Of a DNA stretch of 64,000 bases, positions 24,510-32,766 are shown in pieces (positions within the stretch are counted from its first letter, which is position 1; every line of letters begins with the position of its first letter). The notes under the pieces were generated by a model that saw only the letters and a program-made list of their open reading frames with translations, did no database searches and was not told where the DNA came from. A program made the translations under genes and the position numbers. Source of the stretch: Burkholderiaceae bacterium (lineage in GTDB: Bacteria; Pseudomonadota; Gammaproteobacteria; Burkholderiales; Burkholderiaceae_C); assembly GCA_016790575.1 (NCBI GenBank), contig JAEUOU010000005.1, positions 62,001 through 126,000 on the forward strand, written 5' to 3'.

Positions 24510-25568
24510 TCAGAAGCTGTGGCGAACGCCGAACTCCAGACCGCTGCTGTTGCCGCCGGGCGTGGTCGGGCGCAAGCCACCACCCACGGAGAAACGGGTA
24601 CCAACGCCCTTGTTGTCCACATTCGAATAGGCGGTGTACAGCGCGGTGCGCTTGGACAGGCTGTGCACATATCCCACAGCCAGTTGCGTCGCATCGTTGG
24701 CCACACCTTTGGCCTTGAGCGTCGTGAAGGCGGCACGCACCTCGCCTTTGCCGATCTGGTACTGCACACCGATCATGTTGGCCTTGGTGCTGGTCACACC
24801 CACCTTGTTCTGTCCCCACAGGTAGGACAGACGAGCCGGGCCCATACGATAGGTCGCACCAATATTGCTCTGGGTGTAGTCGCCGGTGGCGTATTCCGTC
24901 TTGCCCGTCGCGGCGGAAACGGTGAAATCCTTGGCTCGGTAGGCCAGGCGCGCGCCCACGTAGCGACCGTTGTCGGTACCGGCGGCTGCAGCAGCGCCGG
25001 CATTGGCCCACATGACGTGGGCACTGAAGCCACCAAGGTTCGGCGTCAGGTAGGCAATGCTGTTGGACGCGCGAACATTGGTCCGCGGGGTCGTGCCACC
25101 GGCAGCGACCGGGTAGAACAGCTGGCCGGCATTGCCCACGCCGTTGGTTCCGAAGGGATGCACCGCGGTCGTCAGGTTATTGAAGGTCGGGGTGTAGTCG
25201 CGCCCCATGCGCACTTCACCGAAATTGCCCTGAAGCCCCAGCGTGGAACGGCGGGCAAACAGGCCATTGGCGCTGGACGCGATGTTGTCGACACTGGTGG
25301 TGCCGCTCGCGCCGGTGTCCATGCTGACAGCGCCTTCGATCCAGAACTGGGCCTTGAGACCGCCACCGAGATCTTCCGTACCGCGCAGTCCGAAACGGGT
25401 GGAGGTGTTGCCGTCCGTAATCACGGAGTTGACGCCGGCCACGCCGGACGCCCGCGCACTGAGAATGCCCAGATCGGCGACGCCGAACAGCGTTACGGAG
25501 GACTGGGCATTCGCGCCTGCGGCAACGATGGCGAGCCCGACGGCCATCGAGAGTTTGGTCTTGGTCAT
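24510..25568 (-). CDS. Outer-membrane porin, Omp32-like
   Basis: This 352-residue protein has a signal peptide (MTKTKLSMAVGLAIVAAGANA, cleaved before QSS) and then QSSVTLFGVADLGI, the usual first strand of trimeric Burkholderiales porins. Typical loop 3 text follows (RRSTLGLQGNFGEVRMGRDY), and the C-terminus ends in Phe (GVRHSF) as BamA recognition requires. A 16-stranded anion-preferring general porin is expected by family. The ATG at 25568 is fixed by the signal peptide. A perfect-half-site FNR-type box lies about 125 bp upstream. Confidence 0.93.
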   Translation of the reverse strand: MTKTKLSMAVGLAIVAAGANAQSSVTLFGVADLGILSARASGVAGVNSVITDGNTSTRFGLRGTEDLGGGLKAQFWIEGAVSMDTGASGTTSVDNIASSANGLFARRSTLGLQGNFGEVRMGRDYTPTFNNLTTAVHPFGTNGVGNAGQLFYPVAAGGTTPRTNVRASNSIAYLTPNLGGFSAHVMWANAGAAAAAGTDNGRYVGARLAYRAKDFTVSAATGKTEYATGDYTQSNIGATYRMGPARLSYLWGQNKVGVTSTKANMIGVQYQIGKGEVRAAFTTLKAKGVANDATQLAVGYVHSLSKRTALYTAYSNVDNKGVGTRFSVGGGLRPTTPGGNSSGLEFGVRHSF

Positions 25569-25692
25569 GTGTTGTCTCTTTGAAATTTCATGGACGCGGA
25601 AGCTCCGCAACAAAAAAGACCAACGCCCCGTGTGCCGGCAAAGAACCGCCCTTGTCGGGCGAACCAGACCCTGGATGACTTCCACCGGTTCA

Positions 25693-25706
25693 TTGATCTT
25701 CGTCAA
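25693..25706. promoter_or_regulatory. FNR/ANR-type box upstream of porin
   Basis: TTGATCTTCGTCAA matches the FNR/ANR consensus TTGAT-N4-ATCAA with one mismatch. Its centre is about 131 bp before the porin start codon. It suggests oxygen-dependent control of the porin; the transcription start is unknown. Confidence 0.55.
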
Positions 25707-25814
25707 TGTTAACCCGAGGTAAAGTTGTAACGAATACGTAGAAACCCATCGACGTCGGCGACGGAATCGTCACCGCGACCACCCACCCGGCAAGGATCAG
25801 CGTCTCGGCGCACC

Positions 25815-25836
25815 AAAAAAAGGGCGGCCCGGCCGC
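25815..25836 (-). terminator. Intrinsic terminator of clpB
   Basis: On the minus strand a GC-rich hairpin (GCGGC/GCCGC arms) is followed by seven T, 37 bp after the clpB stop. Confidence 0.7.
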
Positions 25837-25872
25837 GCCGTGTGGCAACGACCGGGCGGTCCTCGCTACCGA

Positions 25873-28482
25873 TCAGGCCGTGGCCTGCGCCTCACCGAAC
25901 ACGAACACACCGGGGTTGCGCACCGGGTCCACATCCACCGGGATCACCGACTTGGGCGCATAGCGGCCTTCCAGCAGCAACTTGGACAGCGGGTTTTCGA
26001 TGCGCTGCTGGATGGCGCGCTTGAGCGGCCGCGCACCGAACACCGGGTCGAACCCCACCTTGGCCAGTTCGGCCAGTGCCGCCGGCGCCACCTGCAGGTG
26101 CAGTTCGAGCTTTTCCAGGCGTGCCTGCAAGGCCTTGAGTTGTATGCCCGCAATCGACTCGATGTGTTTCGCATCCAGCGCGTGGAACACCACGGTTTCG
26201 TCGATACGGTTCAGGAACTCCGGGCGGAAGTGGTTCTTGAGCTCGCCCCAGACCGCGTCTTTCACGTCGTCATAGGGCTGCCCGACCATCGCCTGGATCA
26301 GCGGCGAGCCGATGTTGCTGGTCATCACAATCACGGTGTTCTTGAAGTCCACGGTGCGGCCCTGACCGTCGGTCAGGCGGCCGTCGTCCAGCACCTGCAA
26401 GAGCACGTTGAACACGTCCGGGTGGGCCTTCTCCACCTCGTCCAGCAGCAGCACGCTGTAGGGTTTGCGGCGCACGGCTTCGGTCAGGTAGCCGCCCTCC
26501 TCATAGCCCACATACCCGGGCGGCGCGCCGATCAGGCGGGCCACCGAGTGCTTCTCCATGAACTCGCTCATGTCGATGCGCACCAGGTGTTCCTCGCTGT
26601 CGAACAGGAAGCCCGCCAGCGCCTTGCACAGCTCGGTCTTGCCGACGCCGGTGGGGCCGAGGAACAGGAAGGAGCCCGTCGGACGGTTCGGATCGGACAG
26701 GCCCGAGCGCGAGCGGCGGATGGCGTTGGCCACCGCGGCGATGGCTTCGTCCTGGCCGACCACCCGTTCGTGCAGGCGGCTTTCCATCTGCAGCAGTTTC
26801 TCGCGCTCGCCCTGCATCATCTTGGACACCGGGATGCCGGTGGCGCGGCTGACCACCTCGGCAATTTCTTCGGCACCCACCTGGGTGCGCAACAGTTTGG
26901 GACCTGCGCCCTCGCCGCCCTTGGCCGATTCCTTGGCCTGCGCTTCTTTCAGCCGCTTCTCCAGCTCGGGCAGTTTGCCGTACTGCAGCTCGGCCACCTT
27001 GTTGAAGTCGCCCTTGCGGGTGAGCTCGTCGATCTGGAGCTTGAGTTTTTCGATGTCCTCGCGCACCTGGGCGCTGCCCTGGGCGGTGGCTTTTTCGGTT
27101 TTCCAGATTTCGTCCAGATCGGCGATTTCTTTCTGCAGGCGGGTGATTTCCTCGTTGATCAGCTCGAAGCGCTTTTGCGAGGCGTCGTCCTTTTCCTTCT
27201 TCACGGCTTCGCGTTCGATCTGCAGCTGGATCAGGCGGCGATCCAGCTTGTCCATGACCTCGGGCTTGGAATCGAGCTCGATCTTGATCTTGCTGGCCGC
27301 CTCGTCGATCAGGTCGATGGCCTTGTCGGGCAGGAAGCGGTCGGTGATATAGCGGTGGCTGAGCTCGGCGGCGGCCACGATGGCCGGGTCGGTGATGTCC
27401 ACGCCGTGGTGCACCTCGTAGCGCTCCTTGAGGCCGCGCAGGATGGCGATGGTGGCCTCCACCGTGGGCTCGCCGACCAGGATTTTCTGGAAGCGGCGCT
27501 CCAGCGCGGCATCTTTTTCGATGTACTTGCGGTATTCGTCCAGCGTGGTGGCGCCCACACAGTGCAGTTCGCCACGGGCGAGCGCGGGCTTGAGCATGTT
27601 GCCGGCATCCATCGCGCCCTCGGCCTTGCCGGCGCCCACCATGGTGTGCAGTTCATCGATGAACACGATGGTCTGGCCTTCTTCCTTGGCCAGCTCCTTG
27701 AGCACGTTCTTCAGGCGCTCCTCGAATTCACCGCGGAACTTGGCGCCGGCGAGCAAAGCGGCCATGTCCAGGCTCAGCACCCGCTTGCCCTTGAGCGACT
27801 CCGGCACCTCGCCGGCCACGATGCGCTGGGCCAGCCCCTCGACGATGGCCGTCTTGCCGACACCGGGCTCGCCGATCAGCACCGGGTTGTTCTTGCTGCG
27901 GCGCTGCAGCACCTGGATGGCGCGGCGGATTTCGTCGTCGCGGCCGATCACCGGGTCCAGCTTGCCCATGCGGGCGCGCTCGGTCAGGTCCAGACAGTAC
28001 TTCTTCAGCGCCTCGCGCTGGCCTTCCGCGTCGACGCTGTCCACGCCCTGGCCACCGCGAACGGCTTCGATGGCGGCCTCCAGGCTCTTGCGGGTCAAGC
28101 CGTTTTCCTTGGCCAGGCGCCCCGCTTCGCCTTTGGCGTCCGCCACCGACAGCAGGAACAGTTCGCTGGCGATGAACTGGTCACCGCGTTTGATGGCCTC
28201 TTTTTCCGTGGCCTGCAGCAGCGTGATCAGGTCGCGACCGGGCTGGACCTGCTCCTGCCCCTGCACCTGCGGCAGGCGCTTGACCGCCTCGTCCGCGGCT
28301 TTCTGCAGGCCGGGGACATTGACGCCCGCCCGCTGCAGCAAGGGCGTGGGCCCGTCGGACTGGCGCAGCATGGCGGCCAGCAGGTGAACCGGTTCGATGT
28401 AGGCATGGTCGGCGCCGAGCGCCAGGGACTGTGCTTCGCCCAGGGCTTCCTGGAACTTGGTGGTGAGTTTGTCGAGTCGCAT
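25873..28482 (-). CDS. clpB: ATP-dependent disaggregase ClpB
   Basis: This 869-residue protein has the full ClpB layout: N-domain (1-145), first AAA+ module with Walker [14 protein letters not shown] near 205, a long coiled-coil middle domain (about 410-530, lysine/glutamate-rich), second AAA+ module with [14 protein letters not shown] near 605, and the arginine finger region. The pore-loop and [10 protein letters not shown] motifs are intact. It rescues aggregated proteins with DnaK. The ATG at 28482 has GGAG upstream. A sigma32-like promoter and an FNR-type box precede it. Confidence 0.97.
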   Translation of the reverse strand: MRLDKLTTKFQEALGEAQSLALGADHAYIEPVHLLAAMLRQSDGPTPLLQRAGVNVPGLQKAADEAVKRLPQVQGQEQVQPGRDLITLLQATEKEAIKRGDQFIASELFLLSVADAKGEAGRLAKENGLTRKSLEAAIEAVRGGQGVDSVDAEGQREALKKYCLDLTERARMGKLDPVIGRDDEIRRAIQVLQRRSKNNPVLIGEPGVGKTAIVEGLAQRIVAGEVPESLKGKRVLSLDMAALLAGAKFRGEFEERLKNVLKELAKEEGQTIVFIDELHTMVGAGKAEGAMDAGNMLKPALARGELHCVGATTLDEYRKYIEKDAALERRFQKILVGEPTVEATIAILRGLKERYEVHHGVDITDPAIVAAAELSHRYITDRFLPDKAIDLIDEAASKIKIELDSKPEVMDKLDRRLIQLQIEREAVKKEKDDASQKRFELINEEITRLQKEIADLDEIWKTEKATAQGSAQVREDIEKLKLQIDELTRKGDFNKVAELQYGKLPELEKRLKEAQAKESAKGGEGAGPKLLRTQVGAEEIAEVVSRATGIPVSKMMQGEREKLLQMESRLHERVVGQDEAIAAVANAIRRSRSGLSDPNRPTGSFLFLGPTGVGKTELCKALAGFLFDSEEHLVRIDMSEFMEKHSVARLIGAPPGYVGYEEGGYLTEAVRRKPYSVLLLDEVEKAHPDVFNVLLQVLDDGRLTDGQGRTVDFKNTVIVMTSNIGSPLIQAMVGQPYDDVKDAVWGELKNHFRPEFLNRIDETVVFHALDAKHIESIAGIQLKALQARLEKLELHLQVAPAALAELAKVGFDPVFGARPLKRAIQQRIENPLSKLLLEGRYAPKSVIPVDVDPVRNPGVFVFGEAQATA

Positions 28483-28513
28483 GAAAGGCACTCCGAAAAG
28501 CTTGAACTGCAGG

Positions 28514-28543
28514 CCATGTGGCGCTACAGGACGCCTTTTCAAG
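28514..28543 (-). promoter_or_regulatory. Sigma32 (heat-shock)-like promoter of clpB
   Basis: On the minus strand CTTGAAA (28537-28543) is followed after 15 bp by CCACATGG (28514-28521), close to the sigma32 consensus CTTGAAA-N11-16-CCCCATNT. It lies about 30 bp upstream of the clpB start, as expected for a heat-shock chaperone gene. Confidence 0.7.
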
Positions 28544-28571
28544 TGCCTGCGCAGACACCGCCGCGATTGGC

Positions 28572-28585
28572 TTGATCCTCATCAA
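28572..28585. promoter_or_regulatory. Perfect FNR/ANR box upstream of clpB
   Basis: TTGATCCTCATCAA is a perfect TTGAT-N4-ATCAA palindrome. Its centre is about 36 bp upstream of the -35 element of the sigma32-like promoter, near position -71 to -75 if that promoter is used. This is a typical class I activator distance. Confidence 0.6.
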
Positions 28586-28651
28586 GCGTCCCGCAGGGCC
28601 CTGGCAGGGAATCAAGCGACGCGCATCACCCGCTGCATCTGCAGCATCCGG

Positions 28652-29209
28652 TCAGGCGTTTCGCGACGAAACGCCCCATTTGGCCAGCGCCGCATCGTCG
28701 CTGACTCGCGCATCGACCCAGCGCGCCCCATCGGGTGTCTGCTCTTTTTTCCAGAACGGCGCCTGGGTTTTGAGGTAGTCCATCAGGAACTCGCAGGCCT
28801 GGAAGCTTTGACCCCGGTGCGCGGAGGTCACGGCCACGAGCACGATCTGGTCCAGGGGCTGCAGCAAGCCCACACGGTGAACGACACGGGCGCCGAAGAT
28901 GTCGAAACGGCGGCCGGCCTCGTCGATCATGGCCTCGATGGCTTTTTCGGTCATGCCGGGGTAATGCTCCAGCTCCATGGTCAGGACCGGCGGGCTGTCG
29001 GGTTTCGCCGCCGGACCGCCGGAAGGCGAGCCAGCCCCCTCGGGGGGCAGCGACCCAGGTGCCGCAGGGAGCGTGGGAGCACTGTTGCGGTCGCGCACGG
29101 TGCCAACAAAGGCGCAGACCGCGCCGACGCCTTTGTCGTCGGCACGCAGCCGTGCCACTTCGGTGGAGAGGTCGAAGTCCTCGGTCTGTATGCTGACGCG
29201 GGCGTTCAT
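28652..29209 (-). CDS. moaE: Molybdopterin synthase catalytic subunit MoaE with in-frame repeat insertion
   Basis: This 185-residue protein matches MoaE (GAVCAFVGTVRDRN, MELEHYPGMTEKAIEAMID, VTSAHRGQSFQACEFLMDYL, KTQAPFWKKE with the catalytic Lys). MoaE transfers sulfur from MoaD onto precursor Z to make molybdopterin. The loop between RDRN and MELEHYPG is about 24 residues longer than usual and is Pro/Gly/Ser/Ala-rich. It is encoded by a palindromic repeat-like stretch that keeps frame. In E. coli MoaE the same loop is short. The gene starts 2 bp after moaD. Confidence 0.9.
   Translation of the reverse strand: MNARVSIQTEDFDLSTEVARLRADDKGVGAVCAFVGTVRDRNSAPTLPAAPGSLPPEGAGSPSGGPAAKPDSPPVLTMELEHYPGMTEKAIEAMIDEAGRRFDIFGARVVHRVGLLQPLDQIVLVAVTSAHRGQSFQACEFLMDYLKTQAPFWKKEQTPDGARWVDARVSDDAALAKWGVSSRNA
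29011..29080. repeat. Palindromic repeat element inside moaE
   Basis: The core GCCCCCTCGGGGGGC (29034-29048) is a near-perfect palindrome, flanked by GGCGAGCCA and CAGCGACCCAGGTGCCGCAG. From memory this resembles intergenic repeats common in Comamonadaceae. It accounts for the extra residues of MoaE. Confidence 0.6.
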
Positions 29210-29211
29210 CG

Positions 29212-29463
29212 TCAACCTCCGGTCACCGGCGGGAAGAAGGCGACCTCTGCCCCTGCCGGGAGCGTTGCTGTCTCGTCGACCATGGTCTGGTTGAGCGACA
29301 CCCGCACGGCCCGCCCGCGGGCCAGGGCCTGGGCATAGGCGCCGCCGCGGGCGATCAGCTCGTCGCGCAGTGCCGCCAGCGTGGGGGCGGTCGTATCGAC
29401 CGATTCGCGACCGGAGCCGATGGTCTCGCGGATGGAGGCGAAGTAGCGCAATTCGACGTTCAT
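29212..29463 (-). CDS. moaD: Molybdopterin synthase sulfur carrier MoaD
   Basis: This 83-residue ubiquitin-fold protein (MNVELRYFASIRETIG) ends in the required Gly-Gly (PPVTGG), which is adenylated and then thiocarboxylated. The start overlaps the moeA stop by 4 bp and the end lies 2 bp before moaE, so MoaD and MoaE are made together as subunits of one enzyme. Confidence 0.95.
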   Translation of the reverse strand: MNVELRYFASIRETIGSGRESVDTTAPTLAALRDELIARGGAYAQALARGRAVRVSLNQTMVDETATLPAGAEVAFFPPVTGG

Positions 29464-30737
29464 GCCAGCAAGTCCGAGAAAGAAAAGTAACTGACCAGAT
29501 CGCCCCGCTGAATGGCGGTTCCCGCGGGGTTGTCCACCAGCCCGTCACCCCAGACGGCGGAGGTCAGCACCCCTGAGCTCTGGTTGGGAAACAGGTCGAG
29601 ACCGCCGCTCGTGTTGCGCCGTACGCGCAGGAACTCGCGCCGCCGGTCCGGCCGGGGCAGGTCGAAGTCCGCGCGCAGCTGCAGTGCCCGGGCGGCGTCG
29701 AGGGCGAGCGGGTCCGGCACACCGGAAAGGCGCAGCAGAAATGGTCGCACCAGCAGCAGGAAAGTCACGAAGCTGGAAACCGGATTTCCGGGCAGCCCCA
29801 TGAAATGGCAGCTGTCATCAGCGGCGTCCGAGCGGCGCACCGCGCCGAATGCCAGGGGCTTGCCCGGTTTCATGGCGATCTGCCACAGGTTGAGGCGGCC
29901 AAGCTGCAACACGGCGGGCTTGATATGGTCTTCTTCGCCGACAGAGACGCCGCCACTGGTGACAATCAGGTCATGCCCCTGCGCCGCCTGGCGCAAGGCG
30001 TCGACCGTGGCTTCGCGTCGGTCCGGAACGATGCCCAGATCGCTGACGGCGCAACCCAGCTGCTCCAGCAGCGCGCGCAGCATGAACCGGTTGCTGTTGT
30101 AGATGGCACCTGCGGGCATCTGCTCAGGCGCCCGCTCGCCCGGCATGACGAGTTCGTCACCGGTGGAAAACAGGGCCACGCGGGGCCGGGCGACGACCGG
30201 CAAATCCGCCCGGCCGAGACTGGCGGCCAGACCCGCTTCCGCCGGGCCGATGCGCTGCCCGCGGCGCAGGACTACCGCGCCCCGGGTGACATCTTCCCCG
30301 GCACGCCGAATCCACTGTCCGGCCTGGGGCACGGACAGCAGCCGCACCCCATGGACATCGCCGCCCACCGGTTCCGTGTCCTCCTGCATGACCACGGTAT
30401 CGGCACCGGGCGGAATCGGTGCGCCAGTGAAAATGCGTGCCGCGGTACCCGGCTCCAGGGCATGGGGCGCCGTTCCGGCCGGCACCCGCTGAGATACCCG
30501 CAGCACCATCCGGGCCTCACGCACGTCGGCGGCACACAGGGCATAACCATCCATGGAGCTGTTGTCCTGGGGGGGCACCTGCAGCGGACTGACCAGGTCC
30601 TGCGCCAGAAAACGGCCCTTGGCGTTCACCGTGGCCACGGTTTCGGTCGCCGCCAGTGGCAACAGGCCCTCCAGCACGGCGCGTCGCGCCTCGTCCAGGG
30701 GCATCAACGGTGCGCGGGGCGGCAGGGGTGCTGTCAT
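29460..30737 (-). CDS. moeA: Molybdopterin molybdotransferase MoeA
   Basis: This 425-residue enzyme inserts molybdate into adenylylated molybdopterin. It shows family text throughout: DNSSMDGYAL near 60, RIFTGAPIPPGADTVVMQED near 105, IYNSNRFML and TSGGVSVGEEDHIKP near 265, and AFGLPGNPVSSFVTF-like MGLPGNPVSSF near 315. It overlaps mobB upstream and moaD downstream by 4 bp each, forming a tightly coupled cofactor operon. Confidence 0.95.
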   Translation of the reverse strand: MTAPLPPRAPLMPLDEARRAVLEGLLPLAATETVATVNAKGRFLAQDLVSPLQVPPQDNSSMDGYALCAADVREARMVLRVSQRVPAGTAPHALEPGTAARIFTGAPIPPGADTVVMQEDTEPVGGDVHGVRLLSVPQAGQWIRRAGEDVTRGAVVLRRGQRIGPAEAGLAASLGRADLPVVARPRVALFSTGDELVMPGERAPEQMPAGAIYNSNRFMLRALLEQLGCAVSDLGIVPDRREATVDALRQAAQGHDLIVTSGGVSVGEEDHIKPAVLQLGRLNLWQIAMKPGKPLAFGAVRRSDAADDSCHFMGLPGNPVSSFVTFLLLVRPFLLRLSGVPDPLALDAARALQLRADFDLPRPDRRREFLRVRRNTSGGLDLFPNQSSGVLTSAVWGDGLVDNPAGTAIQRGDLVSYFSFSDLLA

Positions 30738-31270
30738 GGCAGATAACGCTCGGGCAGGTAGTCGAAACGGTCCTGATTGTCGATGAGCCAGGCGGTCAGC
30801 CCCTCCGGGTCGTTGAGGTTCAGGACCGGGCGGTCCGTCGGCCAGGGCAGCGCAGCGGCATCGTCGGTAGCCACGGCCAGGACAAACGGATCTTCGTCGT
30901 ACTGCGCTGGTTGTCCGGTGCTCGGACGAATGACCTCGATTTTCGGCAGATCGCTGTCCTTGAAGCCTTCGACGATCACCCAGTCCACGCCCTCGTAGAG
31001 TTCGGCGATCAGGTGGTGAACGGACAAGCTGGCTGTCCGCTCGAATTCGCGCAGCAAGGCCAGACGCTGGTCCGACGCAATCACCACCTCGAACGCACCG
31101 GCCTGACGATGGCGCCAGGTGTCTTTGCCAGGCGTGTCAATCTCGAATTCATGGTGGGCGTGTTTGACGACCGAAACCCGAAGGCCCCGCTGGCGCAGGC
31201 GGGCGATGACCGCCTCGGCCACCGTGGTTTTGCCGGCTCCAGAGCGGCCGGCCAGTCCGACCACCCGCAT
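30734..31270 (-). CDS. mobB: Molybdopterin-guanine dinucleotide biosynthesis protein MobB
   Basis: This 178-residue P-loop GTPase-like protein has Walker A GLAGRSGAGKTTVAEAV near 5-20, VVKHAHHEFEID near 38, the switch text DTWRHRQAGA near 52 and WVIVEGFKDSDLPKIEV near 98. MobB supports MobA in making the guanine dinucleotide form of the cofactor. It opens the mobB-moeA-moaD-moaE set, 68 bp after thrC. Confidence 0.93.
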   Translation of the reverse strand: MRVVGLAGRSGAGKTTVAEAVIARLRQRGLRVSVVKHAHHEFEIDTPGKDTWRHRQAGAFEVVIASDQRLALLREFERTASLSVHHLIAELYEGVDWVIVEGFKDSDLPKIEVIRPSTGQPAQYDEDPFVLAVATDDAAALPWPTDRPVLNLNDPEGLTAWLIDNQDRFDYLPERYLP

Positions 31271-31296
31271 CAGAAGACTCCGGAATATTCAAACTT

Positions 31297-31341
31297 CATA
31301 GCAAACAACGACCTTTTTGCGCTGGGTATGGGGCAATTTCA
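31297..31341 (+). repeat. Dispersed ~45-bp repeat, copy 7
   Basis: The copy reads CATAGCAAACAACGACCTTT, then TTGCGCTGGGTATGGGGC, then AATTTC, one of the best-conserved copies. It fills the gap between thrC and mobB. Confidence 0.9.
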
Positions 31342-32766
31342 ACCACAAACCCGCGCAATCAGGGCTTTGACCGCCTGCGTATCGGCCGGCATCACCGACA
31401 CCCGCTTGGGCAGCGCCTCGATACCGGCAAACTGGGCCGGCCGGTCGGGCTCGCGGCCCAGCGCTTCGACGATGGTGGCGGCGAACTTGATCGGCAGCGC
31501 GGTCTCCAGCACGATCATCGGCACCGCGGCATCCAGATGCGCGCGCGCCACCTTCACGCCGTCGGCGGTGTGGGTGTCGATCATCACGCCAAAGCGCTCC
31601 CAGGTGTCGCGGATGGTGGCCAGCCGGTCGGCATGGGTGCTCTTGCCGCTGACAAATCCGTAGCGCGCAGCGGCGTCGGCAAACGCCGGGTCCGCGCTCA
31701 GGTCGAAACGGCCGGCCTGGTTGAGGGCGTCGCCGAACAGCGCCTTGATCCGCGCGCCGTCGCGCCCGAGCAGGTCGAACACGAAGCGCTCGAAGTTGCT
31801 GGCCTTGGAAATGTCCATCGACGGGCTGGAGGTTTCGTGCGTGTCGGCGCTGCCCCGCACGCGGTAGACACCGGTGCGGAAGAACTCGTCGAGCACGTCG
31901 TTCTCATTCGTCGCCACCACCAGCTGTCTGATCGGCAGTCCCATCATGCGGGCCACGTGGCCGGCGCAGACGTTGCCGAAATTGCCGGACGGCACGGTGA
32001 AGGAGACCTGCTGCGTGTTGTCGGACGTGGCCTGAAAGTAGCCGGCGAAGTAGTACACCACCTGCGCCAGCAGGCGGGCCCAGTTGATGGAGTTGACGGT
32101 GCCGATCCTGTAGCGGCGCTTGAATTCGAGGTCGTTGGACACCGCCTTGACGATGTCCTGGCAGTCGTCGAACACGCCCTCGATCGCGATGTTGTGGATG
32201 TTCTCGTCCATCAGGCTGAACATCTGTGCCTGCTGGAACGGGCTCATGCGCCCGTGCGGGCTGGTCATGAAGACCCGCACGCCCTTTTTGCCGCGCATGG
32301 CGTATTCGGCCGCGCTGCCGGTGTCGCCGCTGGTGGCCCCCAGGATGTTGAGCTGCTCGCCGCGGCGGCCCAGTTCGTATTCGAACAGGTTGCCCAGCAG
32401 CTGCATGGCCATGTCCTTGAAGGCCAGCGTGGGGCCGTTGGACAGGGCTTCGAGCGTCAGGCCCGGCTCCAGCGGCTTGAGCGGGACGATCTGCGGCGTG
32501 CCGAACACGGCCTCGGTGTAGGTCTTGTCGCAGATCGCCTTGAGATCCGCCGCCGGGATGTCGTCGATGTACAGCGACAGGATTTCAAATGCCAGCGCCG
32601 CATAGCCCCGCGTCTGCCAGACGGTCCGCCAGGCGGCCAGCGCGGCGCCGTCGACCTGCGGATAGGCCTCGGGCAAGTACAGGCCACCGTCGGGCGCCAG
32701 GCCTTCAAGCAGGATTTCGCAGAAATGCTTGCGGCCCGGATCGCCGCGCGTGGACAGGTACAACAT
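31339..32766 (-). CDS. thrC: Threonine synthase
   Basis: This 475-residue PLP enzyme converts O-phosphohomoserine to threonine. The PLP Lys lies in TLAFKDMAMQLLG near 113, and SGDTGSAAEYAMRG and PSGNFGNVCAGH bind the cofactor phosphate and substrate. Length and N-terminus (MLYLSTRGDPGRKHFCEIL) match the long proteobacterial class. The start shares one base with the hom stop (TGATG), so the two pathway enzymes are translationally coupled. Confidence 0.95.
   Translation of the reverse strand: MLYLSTRGDPGRKHFCEILLEGLAPDGGLYLPEAYPQVDGAALAAWRTVWQTRGYAALAFEILSLYIDDIPAADLKAICDKTYTEAVFGTPQIVPLKPLEPGLTLEALSNGPTLAFKDMAMQLLGNLFEYELGRRGEQLNILGATSGDTGSAAEYAMRGKKGVRVFMTSPHGRMSPFQQAQMFSLMDENIHNIAIEGVFDDCQDIVKAVSNDLEFKRRYRIGTVNSINWARLLAQVVYYFAGYFQATSDNTQQVSFTVPSGNFGNVCAGHVARMMGLPIRQLVVATNENDVLDEFFRTGVYRVRGSADTHETSSPSMDISKASNFERFVFDLLGRDGARIKALFGDALNQAGRFDLSADPAFADAAARYGFVSGKSTHADRLATIRDTWERFGVMIDTHTADGVKVARAHLDAAVPMIVLETALPIKFAATIVEALGREPDRPAQFAGIEALPKRVSVMPADTQAVKALIARVCG

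Larger units (their letters stand above)
25569..25872. other. 304-bp intergenic region between porin and clpB end
   Basis: This gap contains the porin leader and promoter region, an FNR-type box (25693-25706) and the clpB terminator (25815-25836). It holds no credible reading frame. Confidence 0.7.

Noticed and set aside
25840-28575. A 911-codon open frame on the plus strand opposite clpB
   Set aside because: It is the antisense shadow of a high-GC gene; its product is low-complexity His/Gln/Leu text, and clpB on the other strand is beyond doubt.
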